IMG/VR virus record: IMGVR_UViG_3300025671_000421
Location: 1-26,790 of that record
Strand: one strand, 5' to 3'
Length of the DNA: 26,790 nucleotides
Source: a virus
Within the stretch, counting starts at the first letter, position 1, and each line of letters begins with the position of its first letter. The notes under the pieces are model-generated. The model saw nothing but the letters and a program-made list of their open reading frames with translations. It ran no database searches and was not told the origin of the DNA. Positions 19,878 to 26,790 of the stretch are shown in pieces. The position numbers were made by a program, and so were the translations under genes.

Positions 19878-21216
19878 TCAAGCCCTCCGCACCGAGAAAA
19901 TTGCGCTTCACGTTGTCAGAGATCGACACCTCATACACGCGGTTTTTCGCACGACCGAGATTCTGATGAATCGACACCCGTTCCGAGTATTCGCCGGTAT
20001 CACCCAATGAGCGCCTTAATTCGGGCTGCCAGTTAAAGCCATCGTCAGACCAGCGAACCATGACCTCTGCACCATCGGCTCCGCCTGTCTCAAAGTCGAG
20101 ATAGATGCCTTTATGGAACAGCCACCTGTTACCTTCAGCGACAGGGGCAGACACCATCTTAAAGACCACCTGGGAACCAAACTCCGTATAAGTGTCCTTA
20201 TCTAACTCACCCACCTTCGATGATTCAGTGTCGAGAATGTAGGTCTTACCATAGGCTCTAACCGCATCCGAACCGCGCCAATGGCCTACGCCAAAGGATT
20301 CGCGCTCATTCCATAAGCCCGTCACAAAGGAGTATTCCCAAGTCTTACCCTCAGTCGGGAAGGTCAGGACATACACACCCCTACCGGCATGGACATAGGT
20401 AAAGCCGTAAGCATCGTCTACGGTCGTGTAATTCTGGAACTCAGTCTCGACGCCCTCGGTTGAAATCTTAGCCAACTGGCCTGAAATCATACGGACAGTC
20501 AAATCATCCGCTAACCAAACCGCGATATTGTCGAGTTTTGCAGGGCTGTTCTTCGCCGCGCACCCAACGTCAAACACGCCGTTGGGGAAGCGCACAAAAG
20601 GAAATGCCCCGCCTCTAAGCCCCCAGACCTCCGTAGAAGTCTCGCCAAAGAAAATCACGTTAGTCGAGTCGGTTAAGACTGCAATCGTGTTATCCGGCTG
20701 TGCTTCAGCCGTGGCGAAGTCCAGGGCATCTATGTCATTCGGGTCATCAGGAGCCGACACATAGAAAACGCCCGTATTCGGCTTCACATAAATGTAGTAA
20801 CCAGCCAGCCACGCGACATCAGAAGCGCCCTGAAAGTTAGAATCAGTGACCTTCGTAATGTTCACCCCGTCAAAGATGTGAACTTGGTTATGGGCACAGA
20901 TAGCAACCGTTTCACCCACGGCAATACGGCACCTATCCGCACCCGGAACGGAGCCAACTAAGCTGTTCCCGCCCAGAGAATTGACGCGGTAAAGCTCATC
21001 CCCGGAAACCACGTATAGGAAGTTCTGATAATAAAAAGAACCCCTTAACGGACCAGAGCCAACCGTCACGAAGTCCTTAACGCCGGGAGTCCCATAGATC
21101 GGGGTCTGCGTCTTGGAGCCTTCTGGCGACTTCTCCATGTACCCGTTAACAAGCCTCTGCCGTGAGACAAGCCGTGACGAACTCAGGTACGAGTGAACGG
21201 CAAAGGGAATCCGCAT
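19858..21216 (-). CDS. Packaged DNA stabilisation protein (P22 gp10-like)
   Basis: A 452-residue tail hub protein. The start has the family pattern SYLSSSRLVSRQRLVNGYME, then KTQTPIYGTPGVKDFVTVGSG with GPLRG; later beta repeats (SFYYQNFLYVVSGDELYRVN) fit a propeller-like body. In P22 gp10 hexamers bind below gp4 and close the portal after packaging, and the tail needle and tailspikes attach to it. Placement between the gp4-like gene and the needle-position gene is as in P22. Length is near that of P22 gp10 (472 residues). Confidence 0.88.
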   Translation of the reverse strand: MRIPFAVHSYLSSSRLVSRQRLVNGYMEKSPEGSKTQTPIYGTPGVKDFVTVGSGPLRGSFYYQNFLYVVSGDELYRVNSLGGNSLVGSVPGADRCRIAVGETVAICAHNQVHIFDGVNITKVTDSNFQGASDVAWLAGYYIYVKPNTGVFYVSAPDDPNDIDALDFATAEAQPDNTIAVLTDSTNVIFFGETSTEVWGLRGGAFPFVRFPNGVFDVGCAAKNSPAKLDNIAVWLADDLTVRMISGQLAKISTEGVETEFQNYTTVDDAYGFTYVHAGRGVYVLTFPTEGKTWEYSFVTGLWNERESFGVGHWRGSDAVRAYGKTYILDTESSKVGELDKDTYTEFGSQVVFKMVSAPVAEGNRWLFHKGIYLDFETGGADGAEVMVRWSDDGFNWQPELRRSLGDTGEYSERVSIHQNLGRAKNRVYEVSISDNVKRNFLGAEGLIGVGGY

Positions 21217-21584
21217 CAGAAGTAACTGGTCGGTGCCGTGTAGTCCACGTAATCAGCGGCTAACAGCTTTCTTAGCTGCCTCTCAGCCAATGACGCAGAA
21301 GGCTCAAACAGACCGCCCTCCACCTTCAGTTTCGCCAAATCCTCTTGCGGGATAGCAAAGTCATCAGCCAACTGATACGCCACGATAGCGGTCAACGGAA
21401 TGGCGAACTTGTCGGGGATGGCCTCAGTCACACCCCACTCAACAAGACCCTCAGAGAGCAGCATGGCGTGAACCTGGGGATACACGCTCTGCACCCGCGC
21501 AAGGTCGCCCGATAACGCCGCACCATTCGGCGGCACTACCTTCAGCTTACGCAGGACATTCTCGTAAAAATCGTTGAGGGTCAT
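21216..21584 (-). CDS. Head completion / tail accessory factor (gp4-like)
   Basis: A 122-residue, mostly helical protein: MTLNDFYENVLRKLKVV, then YPQVHAMLLSEGLVEWGV, a hydrophobic middle helix (AIPLTAIVAYQLADDF), and a C-terminal ASLAERQLRKLLAAD. Such proteins bind the portal ring after packaging and form the adaptor for gp10; P22 gp4 is 166 residues and also has muramidase activity. No catalytic motif can be seen. It is directly upstream (in transcription) of gp10 with a 1-bp overlap. Assignment relies on order and size. Confidence 0.75.
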   Translation of the reverse strand: MTLNDFYENVLRKLKVVPPNGAALSGDLARVQSVYPQVHAMLLSEGLVEWGVTEAIPDKFAIPLTAIVAYQLADDFAIPQEDLAKLKVEGGLFEPSASLAERQLRKLLAADYVDYTAPTSYF

Positions 21585-21605
21585 GTATAGAATCCTGAGA
21601 GGTCA

Positions 21606-21625
21606 GGGCGGGGAAGCCCCCGCCC
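21606..21625 (-). terminator. Strong hairpin after the major capsid gene
   Basis: GGGCGGGG (21606-21613) pairs perfectly with CCCCGCCC (21618-21625) with a four-base loop. It lies 22 bp past the capsid stop and before the gp4-like gene. No T-run follows on the minus strand, so it is more likely a partial terminator or mRNA stabiliser that raises capsid mRNA relative to downstream genes. Confidence 0.55.
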
Positions 21626-21647
21626 ATCCCTCAGTTAAGGTCTAGCC

Positions 21648-22721
21648 TTAAGCGTCAGCAGGCGAAGAAGTCCAGACGGTTACAACACCGTTGTCCTTCA
21701 GATCGTCCGTATCAGCGGAGCCTGAGCCAAAGGTCAGTTTCTCAATGCCGCGAATTTCTTCGATAGCAACGCCCTGCTTATCACCGTAGTCGAAGGTTTC
21801 CTGCTTCGACGTAGTGCGCTTGGCCCAACCCATGCCGACAGCCTGTGCACCGCAAAGGAACGCGGGAGCAATCGGGGCCGATGCAGCGCCAGAGTTCTCC
21901 ACAAGACTGTTCATGTCGGAGATGTGGCGAACAATCACGCCATCCCAAAGGATTGACTCACCCGAAAAGATCGGGTTCTCCTTGCCGCGAACATTTGCAT
22001 CAGTGTTCGAGGCTTTGAGGTCAACCTTAAGGTCGCGGTACTGCTGCGAGTTGACGAACATCACATACCACTCTTCGTCACCGTTCACCGTCACCGGACG
22101 GATTTTCGGGTCAGCAGAGAGGGCAATGCGCTTCGCCAACGAAACGATGTCACCACTCAGCGTCATACCAGCGGTAACTGCGGCAAGGTCGGTCGCATGA
22201 GTCGTGTAACCACCGTTACCAATCGCATCACCGAACAGAACGCGGTCAGCGTTGTCCACCAGCCAAGCATTACGCGCAGCAGCATTAGCCGACCCGTAAG
22301 CCGTGCCGTTGATGCTGTGGAGGGCGGCGATGATGTCATCGCGGGTCTGCTCCATAATCCACGTTTTCAGCGTGGCGCGGGCTGCGTTACGGAGAGAGAT
22401 AGCGGAACGCTGTTCCTCCATTTCAGCAACCAGAACACCGTTACGAATCTTGTCAACGGTCAACTGGTGAGAGCGCGAGGCCAAATCTTCCTCTGAACCT
22501 TCCAGAGAAGTCGTGCCAGTAACGCCAGCACCCGTCAGGCGGTTGACAAGCGCATAAGTCAGGCTGTCGCCCTTCTTCTTCGTCAGGTCTTGCTTAACCT
22601 GGATGATGGAGTTTTCGTTGGTGCCAAAATACTTGGCAAAGCGGTTAGCCTGGACGTATTCAGTAAAGAACTTATCGTCCCACTGCTGAACAGTAAGGCC
22701 GGTTGCGGCTGTGGTAGCCAT
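21648..22721 (-). CDS. Major capsid protein (DUF4043 / N4-gp56 type)
   Basis: A 357-residue major head protein. The N-terminal start (TVQQWDDKFFTEYVQANRFA) and IIQVKQDLTKKKGDSLTYAL with VNRLTG, then GSEEDLASRSHQLTVDKIRN and WYVMFVNSQQYRDLKVD match the DUF4043/N4-gp56 capsid family, a HK97-fold group seen in many podoviruses. ATG 22721 has GAGG upstream on the minus strand. It follows a scaffold gene, as expected. It differs in type from the P22 gp5 coat, although the gene order is P22-like. Confidence 0.9.
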   Translation of the reverse strand: MATTAATGLTVQQWDDKFFTEYVQANRFAKYFGTNENSIIQVKQDLTKKKGDSLTYALVNRLTGAGVTGTTSLEGSEEDLASRSHQLTVDKIRNGVLVAEMEEQRSAISLRNAARATLKTWIMEQTRDDIIAALHSINGTAYGSANAAARNAWLVDNADRVLFGDAIGNGGYTTHATDLAAVTAGMTLSGDIVSLAKRIALSADPKIRPVTVNGDEEWYVMFVNSQQYRDLKVDLKASNTDANVRGKENPIFSGESILWDGVIVRHISDMNSLVENSGAASAPIAPAFLCGAQAVGMGWAKRTTSKQETFDYGDKQGVAIEEIRGIEKLTFGSGSADTDDLKDNGVVTVWTSSPADA

Positions 22722-22732
22722 AATGAATTACC

Positions 22733-23527
22733 TCAAAAATTATTGAACATGGATTCAAGGGGCGTCTGAGTCGGCTCTTTGTCCGTCCTCTGAGTCGCCC
22801 CCGTTACGGTTGAGAGCGATTCGGGAACGTCTGCCGCACGACTCGCCGGGGTAGGGTTCTTTTGCAGGTATTCAGCGACCGCAGCCTCACGCTGTTGCTG
22901 GACAAAGGCGTCAAAGTCGCCACCAGCCGCGTTAATCTGCGCTAACCGTTTACCCAATCTATAGGCGTATTCCGCAGGGTTGGAAGCCTGTGCAGCTTCC
23001 ATCTGCAATGCCGAATTGTGCTGTGCTGCTTGGGCAAAGAACTGAATCGCCTCGTCATAGTCGGGATGACTTTCCTTAGCGATGCGCTCAAAGTCTTGCA
23101 GCCGTTGTAGGCTGTTCTGGTACTGAATCTCTTGAAGGCGCTGCTCGTACTTCGCCTCCAGGTTGTTTGCCCACTTTTCCGGGTCGTCGAGGAAGTCAAC
23201 AGGCTCCTCCACTTTTTCCGGTTCAGTGGGCTGATTCAGTTGCGTGAAACGGCCATTAAGTTCGTCAATCTGACGTTGCAACTCTTGGCGCTTGCTACGC
23301 TCATCCAGTAAAGCCGTTTGGGGCACAAACCCTTCCGGCGGCCTCTCTGGTTCTGATGCTGGCGGCTCATCAGGGGTTTCGGCTTCCGCTTCAACCTGTT
23401 TTTCGCCCTCAGACTCTTGTGGTGCATCCTCAGTTTCGGCAACAGCCTCTACTTCGGGGGTTTCAGCAACAGACTCCGAAGGAACCTCACCACTCAAAAT
23501 CTCATCCAAAGATGCTTCTTCGTTCAC
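22733..23527 (-). CDS. Scaffolding protein
   Basis: A 264-residue protein, very acidic in the first half (Glu/Pro-rich; SESVAETPEVEAVAETEDAP) then helical with coiled-coil stretches (RSKRQELQRQIDELNGRF, NNLEAKYEQRLQEIQYQNSL), and with a short C-terminal segment. This composition and the position just before the capsid gene are typical of podoviral scaffolds, which direct procapsid assembly and are then lost. Start is GTG 23527, with AAGGAG seven bases upstream. It follows a terminator at 23619-23641, so it needs read-through or its own promoter. Confidence 0.82.
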   Translation of the reverse strand: MNEEASLDEILSGEVPSESVAETPEVEAVAETEDAPQESEGEKQVEAEAETPDEPPASEPERPPEGFVPQTALLDERSKRQELQRQIDELNGRFTQLNQPTEPEKVEEPVDFLDDPEKWANNLEAKYEQRLQEIQYQNSLQRLQDFERIAKESHPDYDEAIQFFAQAAQHNSALQMEAAQASNPAEYAYRLGKRLAQINAAGGDFDAFVQQQREAAVAEYLQKNPTPASRAADVPESLSTVTGATQRTDKEPTQTPLESMFNNF

Positions 23528-23618
23528 TTTTCACTCCTTCTCGTATCGTGAGAAAAACGAATCAACCGTTTCGTCGTTGGCACGTTCAAACGCCCGTAAA
23601 AGCCCCGGCGGCGGGCAC

Positions 23619-23641
23619 AAAAAAACCCGCAGAAGCGGGTT
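23619..23641 (-). terminator. Intrinsic terminator after the tmRNA-like element
   Basis: AACCCGC (23624-23630) and GCGGGTT (23635-23641) pair around AGAA. On the minus strand a run of seven T follows (complement of 23619-23625). It lies 9 bases beyond the CCA of the small RNA element, so it would define that RNA's primary 3' end. It also splits portal from scaffold and capsid. Confidence 0.85.
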
Positions 23642-23650
23642 CAGGTAAAT

Positions 23651-23715
23651 TGGTGGACTTGGTGGGACTCGCACCCACATCCGCGACTAGCGCCGCGTCG
23701 AATCTAATCAAGCCC
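23651..23715 (-). ncRNA. Tag-less miniature tmRNA-like RNA (tRNA-like domain only)
   Basis: A 65-nt element with acceptor stem GGGCTTG/CAAGTCC (7 bp, with G3-U70 wobble in tRNA numbering), discriminator A and encoded CCA (23653-23651). The T arm is GTGGG/CCCAC with loop TGCGAGT. In place of a D arm it has ATTAGATTCGACG, which matches the conserved tmRNA 5' block (TGGATTCGACG in most bacteria) in 10 of 11 positions. A short stem CGCG/CGCG with loop GCGCTAGT stands where tmRNA has helix 2, the pseudoknots and tag frame. The 3' part (GGATGTGGGTGCGAGTCCCA, CCAAGTCCACCA) also fits tmRNA 3' ends. G3-U70 and A73 are the alanine identity elements read by alanyl-tRNA synthetase. It starts at the last base of the previous stop codon and a terminator follows. 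It has no tag reading frame. Function unknown; a decoy for SmpB/alanyl-tRNA synthetase or a modulator of trans-translation are hypotheses. Confidence 0.75.
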
Positions 23716-23858
23716 TAGAAATGGACTTCCAGGCAGTAGTTCAGGAAGTAGATAAACACCGCCCACTTGTGAGTGCGGCGACCCCAGTTATCGTCGTAGA
23801 TCGAAACAGTCGGAAACAGGAAAAACTCCGTTTCAGACTTCTCGACCGCTGTTCTCAT
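23715..23858 (-). CDS. 47-residue protein upstream of the tmRNA-like RNA
   Basis: ATG 23858 overlaps the previous stop as ATGA. The product begins polar (MRTAVEKSETEFFLFPTVSI), has IYDDNWGRRTHKW in the middle and an aromatic hydrophobic end (AVFIYFLNYCLEVHF). The TAG stop ends exactly on the first base of the RNA element, so processing of that RNA would cut the mRNA at the end of this gene. Not recognised. Confidence 0.5.
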   Translation of the reverse strand: MRTAVEKSETEFFLFPTVSIYDDNWGRRTHKWAVFIYFLNYCLEVHF

Positions 23859-24052
23859 ATCGCTTCAGACACTTCCACAAGACCGGCAGAAAACAAGCGC
23901 CGATGCACTCGCGGCCCGACTACCACGGAGCCGCCATCCTTGAGCCGCACCAGATAGAGCCGTCCGTGGCCTTTTAGGTATACCCGGTGAACGTGAATAG
24001 CCGCATAAACAACTGCGCCCGTCACAATCGCGGAGAAAAACAGACTAAGCAT
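23855..24052 (-). CDS. Small membrane protein after portal
   Basis: A 65-residue protein that overlaps the portal gene end by 8 bp and is ATGA-coupled to the next. The N-terminus is a membrane helix (LSLFFSAIVTGAVVYAAIHV, residues 2-21); the rest is basic with beta character (GRLYLVRLKDGGSVVVGPRV). No family recognised. The location in the packaging operon is unusual for a membrane protein. Confidence 0.6.
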   Translation of the reverse strand: MLSLFFSAIVTGAVVYAAIHVHRVYLKGHGRLYLVRLKDGGSVVVGPRVHRRLFSAGLVEVSEAI

Positions 24053-25814
24053 CCTGGGCTAATCCATACAGGCCAGCCTTGCCAGCCATGTTCTCAATCT
24101 CGGTCTGCTCGGCTTCCGCGTTGTATTTACGCGCCTGCGCCATGTCCTTCTCAATCTCCGCCATCCGTTCCTGCATCGCAGTCATTTGCTCCTGCTGCAT
24201 CATGGCAGCGGCTTCGGGGTTATCACCACCCGTAAGTTTCTCAACGAGCGCCGACTTGTTCCGCAAGGAACTGGCTTCCAAGTAAACTTCTGGCGGGAAC
24301 ACCACACCGGCCTGCGCAAGGGAAACAAGGTTCTGGAACTGCTCAGCTTGCAGGTTAATCACATCCGGCGATTCGTCGATGATGATGTCCACATCCAACT
24401 CGGTCACATCATTGCGCTTGCCGACGATTGCGTTGGGGTTGGGCAGGAAACGCGGGTCTACACCCATCATTTCAGCCTGTTCCGCAGCAGTCACAGGTGC
24501 ATTAAGCTGCGCGAACTTCGCCCTGCCCTCATCGTCACGCACCCGCACCCACTTCTCATCCGTCCAGAACTGCTGGACGCGATGCCAGATTTTGCGGTAG
24601 ATCGTGCGCTTCAGCGCCCGTATCTGGTCGAACTGCCGCCCAACCTCAATGAAGTCCAACTGCTGACCGACAATCTTGGAGCGACCAGAGGCGCTAGAAG
24701 CCGCATCAGCGGCACTCGGACTGACAGAGGACAACGAACCACGCGCATCAGCCAGTAATTGCGCCTGACCGGCTGCAAGGTCATTGTTCTTCTCAATGTC
24801 GAACCGCGTACCCGGAACAATCTCAATCACGCCGTCAGGACGGTTAGCCTCGCGCCGCGCAACCTTCACAGACTGCACCGCACCAGTCTCCATAATCACC
24901 TGATTGGTGTTCAGGATGTGCAACGCCTTAGAGCGGCGATGGTTAACCTCGTCCTGAAGGTCTTTGTAGCGCCGCACAATGCCGTAACGTGCGCCGTCAC
25001 GGTCTACATAGGCCGACATCCAGCAATAGGGGTCATCCGTTTCGCCCTCTGCGTTGTACGCCGACAGGCTCGGCTTCTCAATCCATTGGCCTTTAACGAA
25101 CTTGCAGGAATACCACTCGCCGCCCTTGATGTAATACTGCTCAACAATACGCACACGCTTACGCTGAGTGTCGTACCAGCGAGTACGGGGCTTGTCATCC
25201 GATGTCTCAAAGGCTGACCGAGACTGATCGCTCGCAATGCCGGAAAAATCCACATCCGGCCAGCGGCTCTGCGCGTCCTCAACATCCAGCCAAACAAACG
25301 TGCCGCGATAACGTGCGTCAGAAAAGTCCTTTTTGACCGAATGAGGGTCAAAGTAAGTCCTGTCCCACGGATTCAGAATTACCCGTATTTCTACGTCATC
25401 ACCCTTCGGCCTTGCGACAACCTCACAGCCACCATAGCCCTCAACGAACATATGCTCGGCAATGTCCGAGACAACCTGGTCAATGTCGTTATTCTCACCG
25501 ACATAGCGGAGCGCGTCCGTAGCGGCCTCGGCAGCGTCATCGTCTTGCGGGGTTCTGGGGTACGCCTTCGGGTCTGAGCGTGACTGCACCTCCATGCCGA
25601 TAAGAGTCTCAATCTTATCCTTCAGCATATTGTCAGTGACGCACGGCTGGCGGCGCGCTTTCAGTTCGTTGCGCTCTTCCGCAGTCCACTGCACACCGTC
25701 GAAATAGTCGCGGGCAGTCTCAGCCTCGTCGCGATAGTCAACAGTCGCCTGTTCAGCGGCCTCAAAGTTCTGACATACCCATGTCAGCAAGTCTGTATTG
25801 TCTTTTTCAGCCAC
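24045..25814 (-). CDS. Portal protein (P22-like)
   Basis: A 589-residue portal that forms the dodecameric channel for DNA. The N-terminus has ARDYFDGVQWTAEERNELKA and RRQPCVTDNMLKDKIETLIG, classic for the P22-like portal family, then IDQVVSDIAEHMFVEGYGGC, AYVDRDGARYGIVRRYKDLQ, DEVNHRRSKALHILNTNQ and a C-terminal coiled-coil rich in Met, Gln and Glu (MQERMAEIEKDMAQARKYNA), matching the barrel seen in P22. GTG 25814 with AGGG upstream is the start. It follows terminase by 12 bp. Confidence 0.92.
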   Translation of the reverse strand: MAEKDNTDLLTWVCQNFEAAEQATVDYRDEAETARDYFDGVQWTAEERNELKARRQPCVTDNMLKDKIETLIGMEVQSRSDPKAYPRTPQDDDAAEAATDALRYVGENNDIDQVVSDIAEHMFVEGYGGCEVVARPKGDDVEIRVILNPWDRTYFDPHSVKKDFSDARYRGTFVWLDVEDAQSRWPDVDFSGIASDQSRSAFETSDDKPRTRWYDTQRKRVRIVEQYYIKGGEWYSCKFVKGQWIEKPSLSAYNAEGETDDPYCWMSAYVDRDGARYGIVRRYKDLQDEVNHRRSKALHILNTNQVIMETGAVQSVKVARREANRPDGVIEIVPGTRFDIEKNNDLAAGQAQLLADARGSLSSVSPSAADAASSASGRSKIVGQQLDFIEVGRQFDQIRALKRTIYRKIWHRVQQFWTDEKWVRVRDDEGRAKFAQLNAPVTAAEQAEMMGVDPRFLPNPNAIVGKRNDVTELDVDIIIDESPDVINLQAEQFQNLVSLAQAGVVFPPEVYLEASSLRNKSALVEKLTGGDNPEAAAMMQQEQMTAMQERMAEIEKDMAQARKYNAEAEQTEIENMAGKAGLYGLAQDA

Positions 25815-25826
25815 TAAAAACCCTGA

Positions 25827-26790
25827 TTAAACCCGCCAGCTTTCGCCGTCATCATCGTCAAAGGCATCGTCCCACCTGTCCCGGCTCGTAACGGGCTGCT
25901 GTGGGAGATTTACCAGCGGATGCGCTTCATTCACGGCCCTCGCCATCAACGCGCACATATCCACATCGTCGTCGTGCTTGCCGTTAGGAAACGCCACCAG
26001 CGCCTCCAGAACAGCATCACCAAAAGCGCCCCGCGCAATACCCACCTGACCCAACTCGGACAAGTCCTGCAAGGCTCTCGCGTTGGCGATCTTGTCGCCA
26101 ATGTGCGGCATCCACTCCACGCGCCCAAAGGCCCGCTTTTCACGCCGCTTACGGGTTAATACGCCCTCAATCGCACGACGTATAACCCCAACCTCGGCAA
26201 ACTCCACCATCGGCTTGTGCCGCAGCACTAAGGCAAAGTAGTTGTTAATCCAGCCACCACCCTCGCCGTCAAACTGCCGCTGACCCCTCCAGCCGTCAAA
26301 GCACAGCCACAGGCGCATCATGCCGTCAGCGTCCTGTGCGACCTTGTGAGCGCCTATCGAGGTGTAGTCCGGGTCGTTGTCGTCATCCGGCTCGGTGACC
26401 GCAAAATCGCCGGTCTGGTAAACGCGGCCCTCGGCCTCCTCGGGGTCAAACCGCCAGAAGTTCTCCCGCTTGAAGAACGTGCCTTCCTCGGGGGTCGGGT
26501 TCTGCAAGTAGAGGCTGTTCCATTGCCGCGAACCTGTATTCGCTCGGATACGCTCCAACGCCTTAGCGTCATAACGCTCCGGCCAGGGCGGGTTGTCCAG
26601 ATCGGCAGGTATCTCGACAACCTCCCAACGGTCGCCGCCTTCCTCCTGCGCCTTCAGCAGCCGTCCAGCCAGGTCATCCTCGTGCATCCTGTGTTGAATC
26701 AGGATAATCGGCTGACCGGGCCTTATTCGGTTGTAGAGCGTTCCTCTGAACCAATCCCAGACCCTCTCGCGCTGTCTTTCTGACTGAGCA
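25827..26790 (-). CDS. terL: Terminase large subunit (partial, N-terminus off the edge)
   Basis: The C-terminal 320 or so residues of the packaging motor. The frame is open to the right edge; visible start is SERQRERVWDWFRGTLYN, then PIILIQHRMHEDDLAGRLL, the end of the ATPase domain (coupling region). The nuclease domain follows: VYQTGDFAVTEPDDDNDPDY holds the first catalytic Asp, and KHDDDVDMCALMARAV the C-terminal acidic cluster. The ATG at 26687 is internal and is not the start. The ATPase Walker motifs must lie beyond the window. Headful packaging is expected from the P22-like context. Confidence 0.92.
   Translation of the reverse strand, partial: AQSERQRERVWDWFRGTLYNRIRPGQPIILIQHRMHEDDLAGRLLKAQEEGGDRWEVVEIPADLDNPPWPERYDAKALERIRANTGSRQWNSLYLQNPTPEEGTFFKRENFWRFDPEEAEGRVYQTGDFAVTEPDDDNDPDYTSIGAHKVAQDADGMMRLWLCFDGWRGQRQFDGEGGGWINNYFALVLRHKPMVEFAEVGVIRRAIEGVLTRKRREKRAFGRVEWMPHIGDKIANARALQDLSELGQVGIARGAFGDAVLEALVAFPNGKHDDDVDMCALMARAVNEAHPLVNLPQQPVTSRDRWDDAFDDDDGESWRV

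Noticed and set aside
23541-23615. Promoter for scaffold/capsid (TTGAAC with 17 bp to GTTGAT, minus strand)
   Set aside because: The -10 matches only half of the consensus; too weak to annotate although a promoter or antitermination is needed here.
23292-23648. Plus-strand Ser-rich frame over the scaffold gene
   Set aside because: Antisense reading of the Glu-rich scaffold codons gives Ser/Ala repeats; no start signal.
23651-23715. Ordinary tRNA gene
   Set aside because: No D arm, 65 nt long, no 7-base anticodon loop with U33 and a purine at 37; the 5' part instead fits the tmRNA block.
26687-26687. ATG 26687 as start of terminase
   Set aside because: Frame is open to the edge and the upstream residues (VWDWFRG, PIILIQHR) belong to the family, so the ATG is internal.
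1-26790. CRISPR arrays, insertion sequences, rRNA
   Set aside because: No regularly spaced repeats of CRISPR length, no transposase or terminal repeats, no rRNA-like stretch seen.

Overview
The window is most of the late half plus the recombination/integration arm of a temperate, tailed bacteriophage of P22-like (short-tailed, headful-packaging) organisation. The host is probably a gammaproteobacterium of the Pseudomonas/Halomonas/Marinobacter kind: the phage attachment site carries the 3' half of a tRNA-Val(GAC) whose acceptor end (CGCGCCT-A-CCA) is the kind seen in those groups. That host assignment is inference. Because attP sits inside the phage map, with int on one side and tail genes on the other, this reads as phage (circular or virion) DNA rather than an integrated prophage. 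Terminase is cut by the right edge.

Layout. At 1-1312 there is a small control region: a Cro/YdaS-like regulator on the minus strand, a divergent regulator-position gene on the plus strand, operator-like GCAA-N2/4-TTGC dyads, and a small membrane protein gene on the minus strand. From 1313 to 7113 a tightly coupled plus-strand operon runs through small hypothetical proteins, an ERF single-strand annealing protein, a YqaJ/lambda-type exonuclease, an SSB-like protein ending in DEIPF, a structured leader region with a 19-codon leader peptide, a C5-cytosine DNA methyltransferase with a completely nested second gene in the +1 frame, a few small proteins, an excisionase-type HTH protein and a tyrosine integrase. 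At 7075-7291 lies a well-defined attP: paired arm sites, tRNA-Val core, perfect IHF-consensus site, paired arm sites.

From the right edge back to 7360 everything except one possible ORF is on the minus strand. In transcription order: terminase large subunit (partial), portal, two small ORFs, a small structured RNA, terminator, scaffold, major capsid protein (DUF4043/N4-gp56 type), gp4-like connector, gp10-like DNA stabilisation protein, fibre-like small proteins, cupin-like protein, four ejection-protein genes, terminator, tailspike, lysozyme, membrane proteins including a GTA-type 3-TM holin, a metallopeptidase, an HTH-metallophosphoesterase, a second beta-helix spike and a small spike-base protein.

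The most striking item is the 65-nt RNA element at 23651-23715 (minus). It is not a normal tRNA: it has both ends of the tRNA-like domain of tmRNA (5' end matching the tmRNA GATTCGACG block, T arm, acceptor, encoded CCA), including a G3-U70 wobble with A73, the alanine identity elements. It has only an 8-nt loop where the tag-coding and pseudoknot part should be, and an intrinsic terminator follows directly. It looks like a tag-less miniature tmRNA encoded between portal and scaffold. The second notable item is the methyltransferase whose target-recognition half also encodes a second, apparently constrained protein in another frame.
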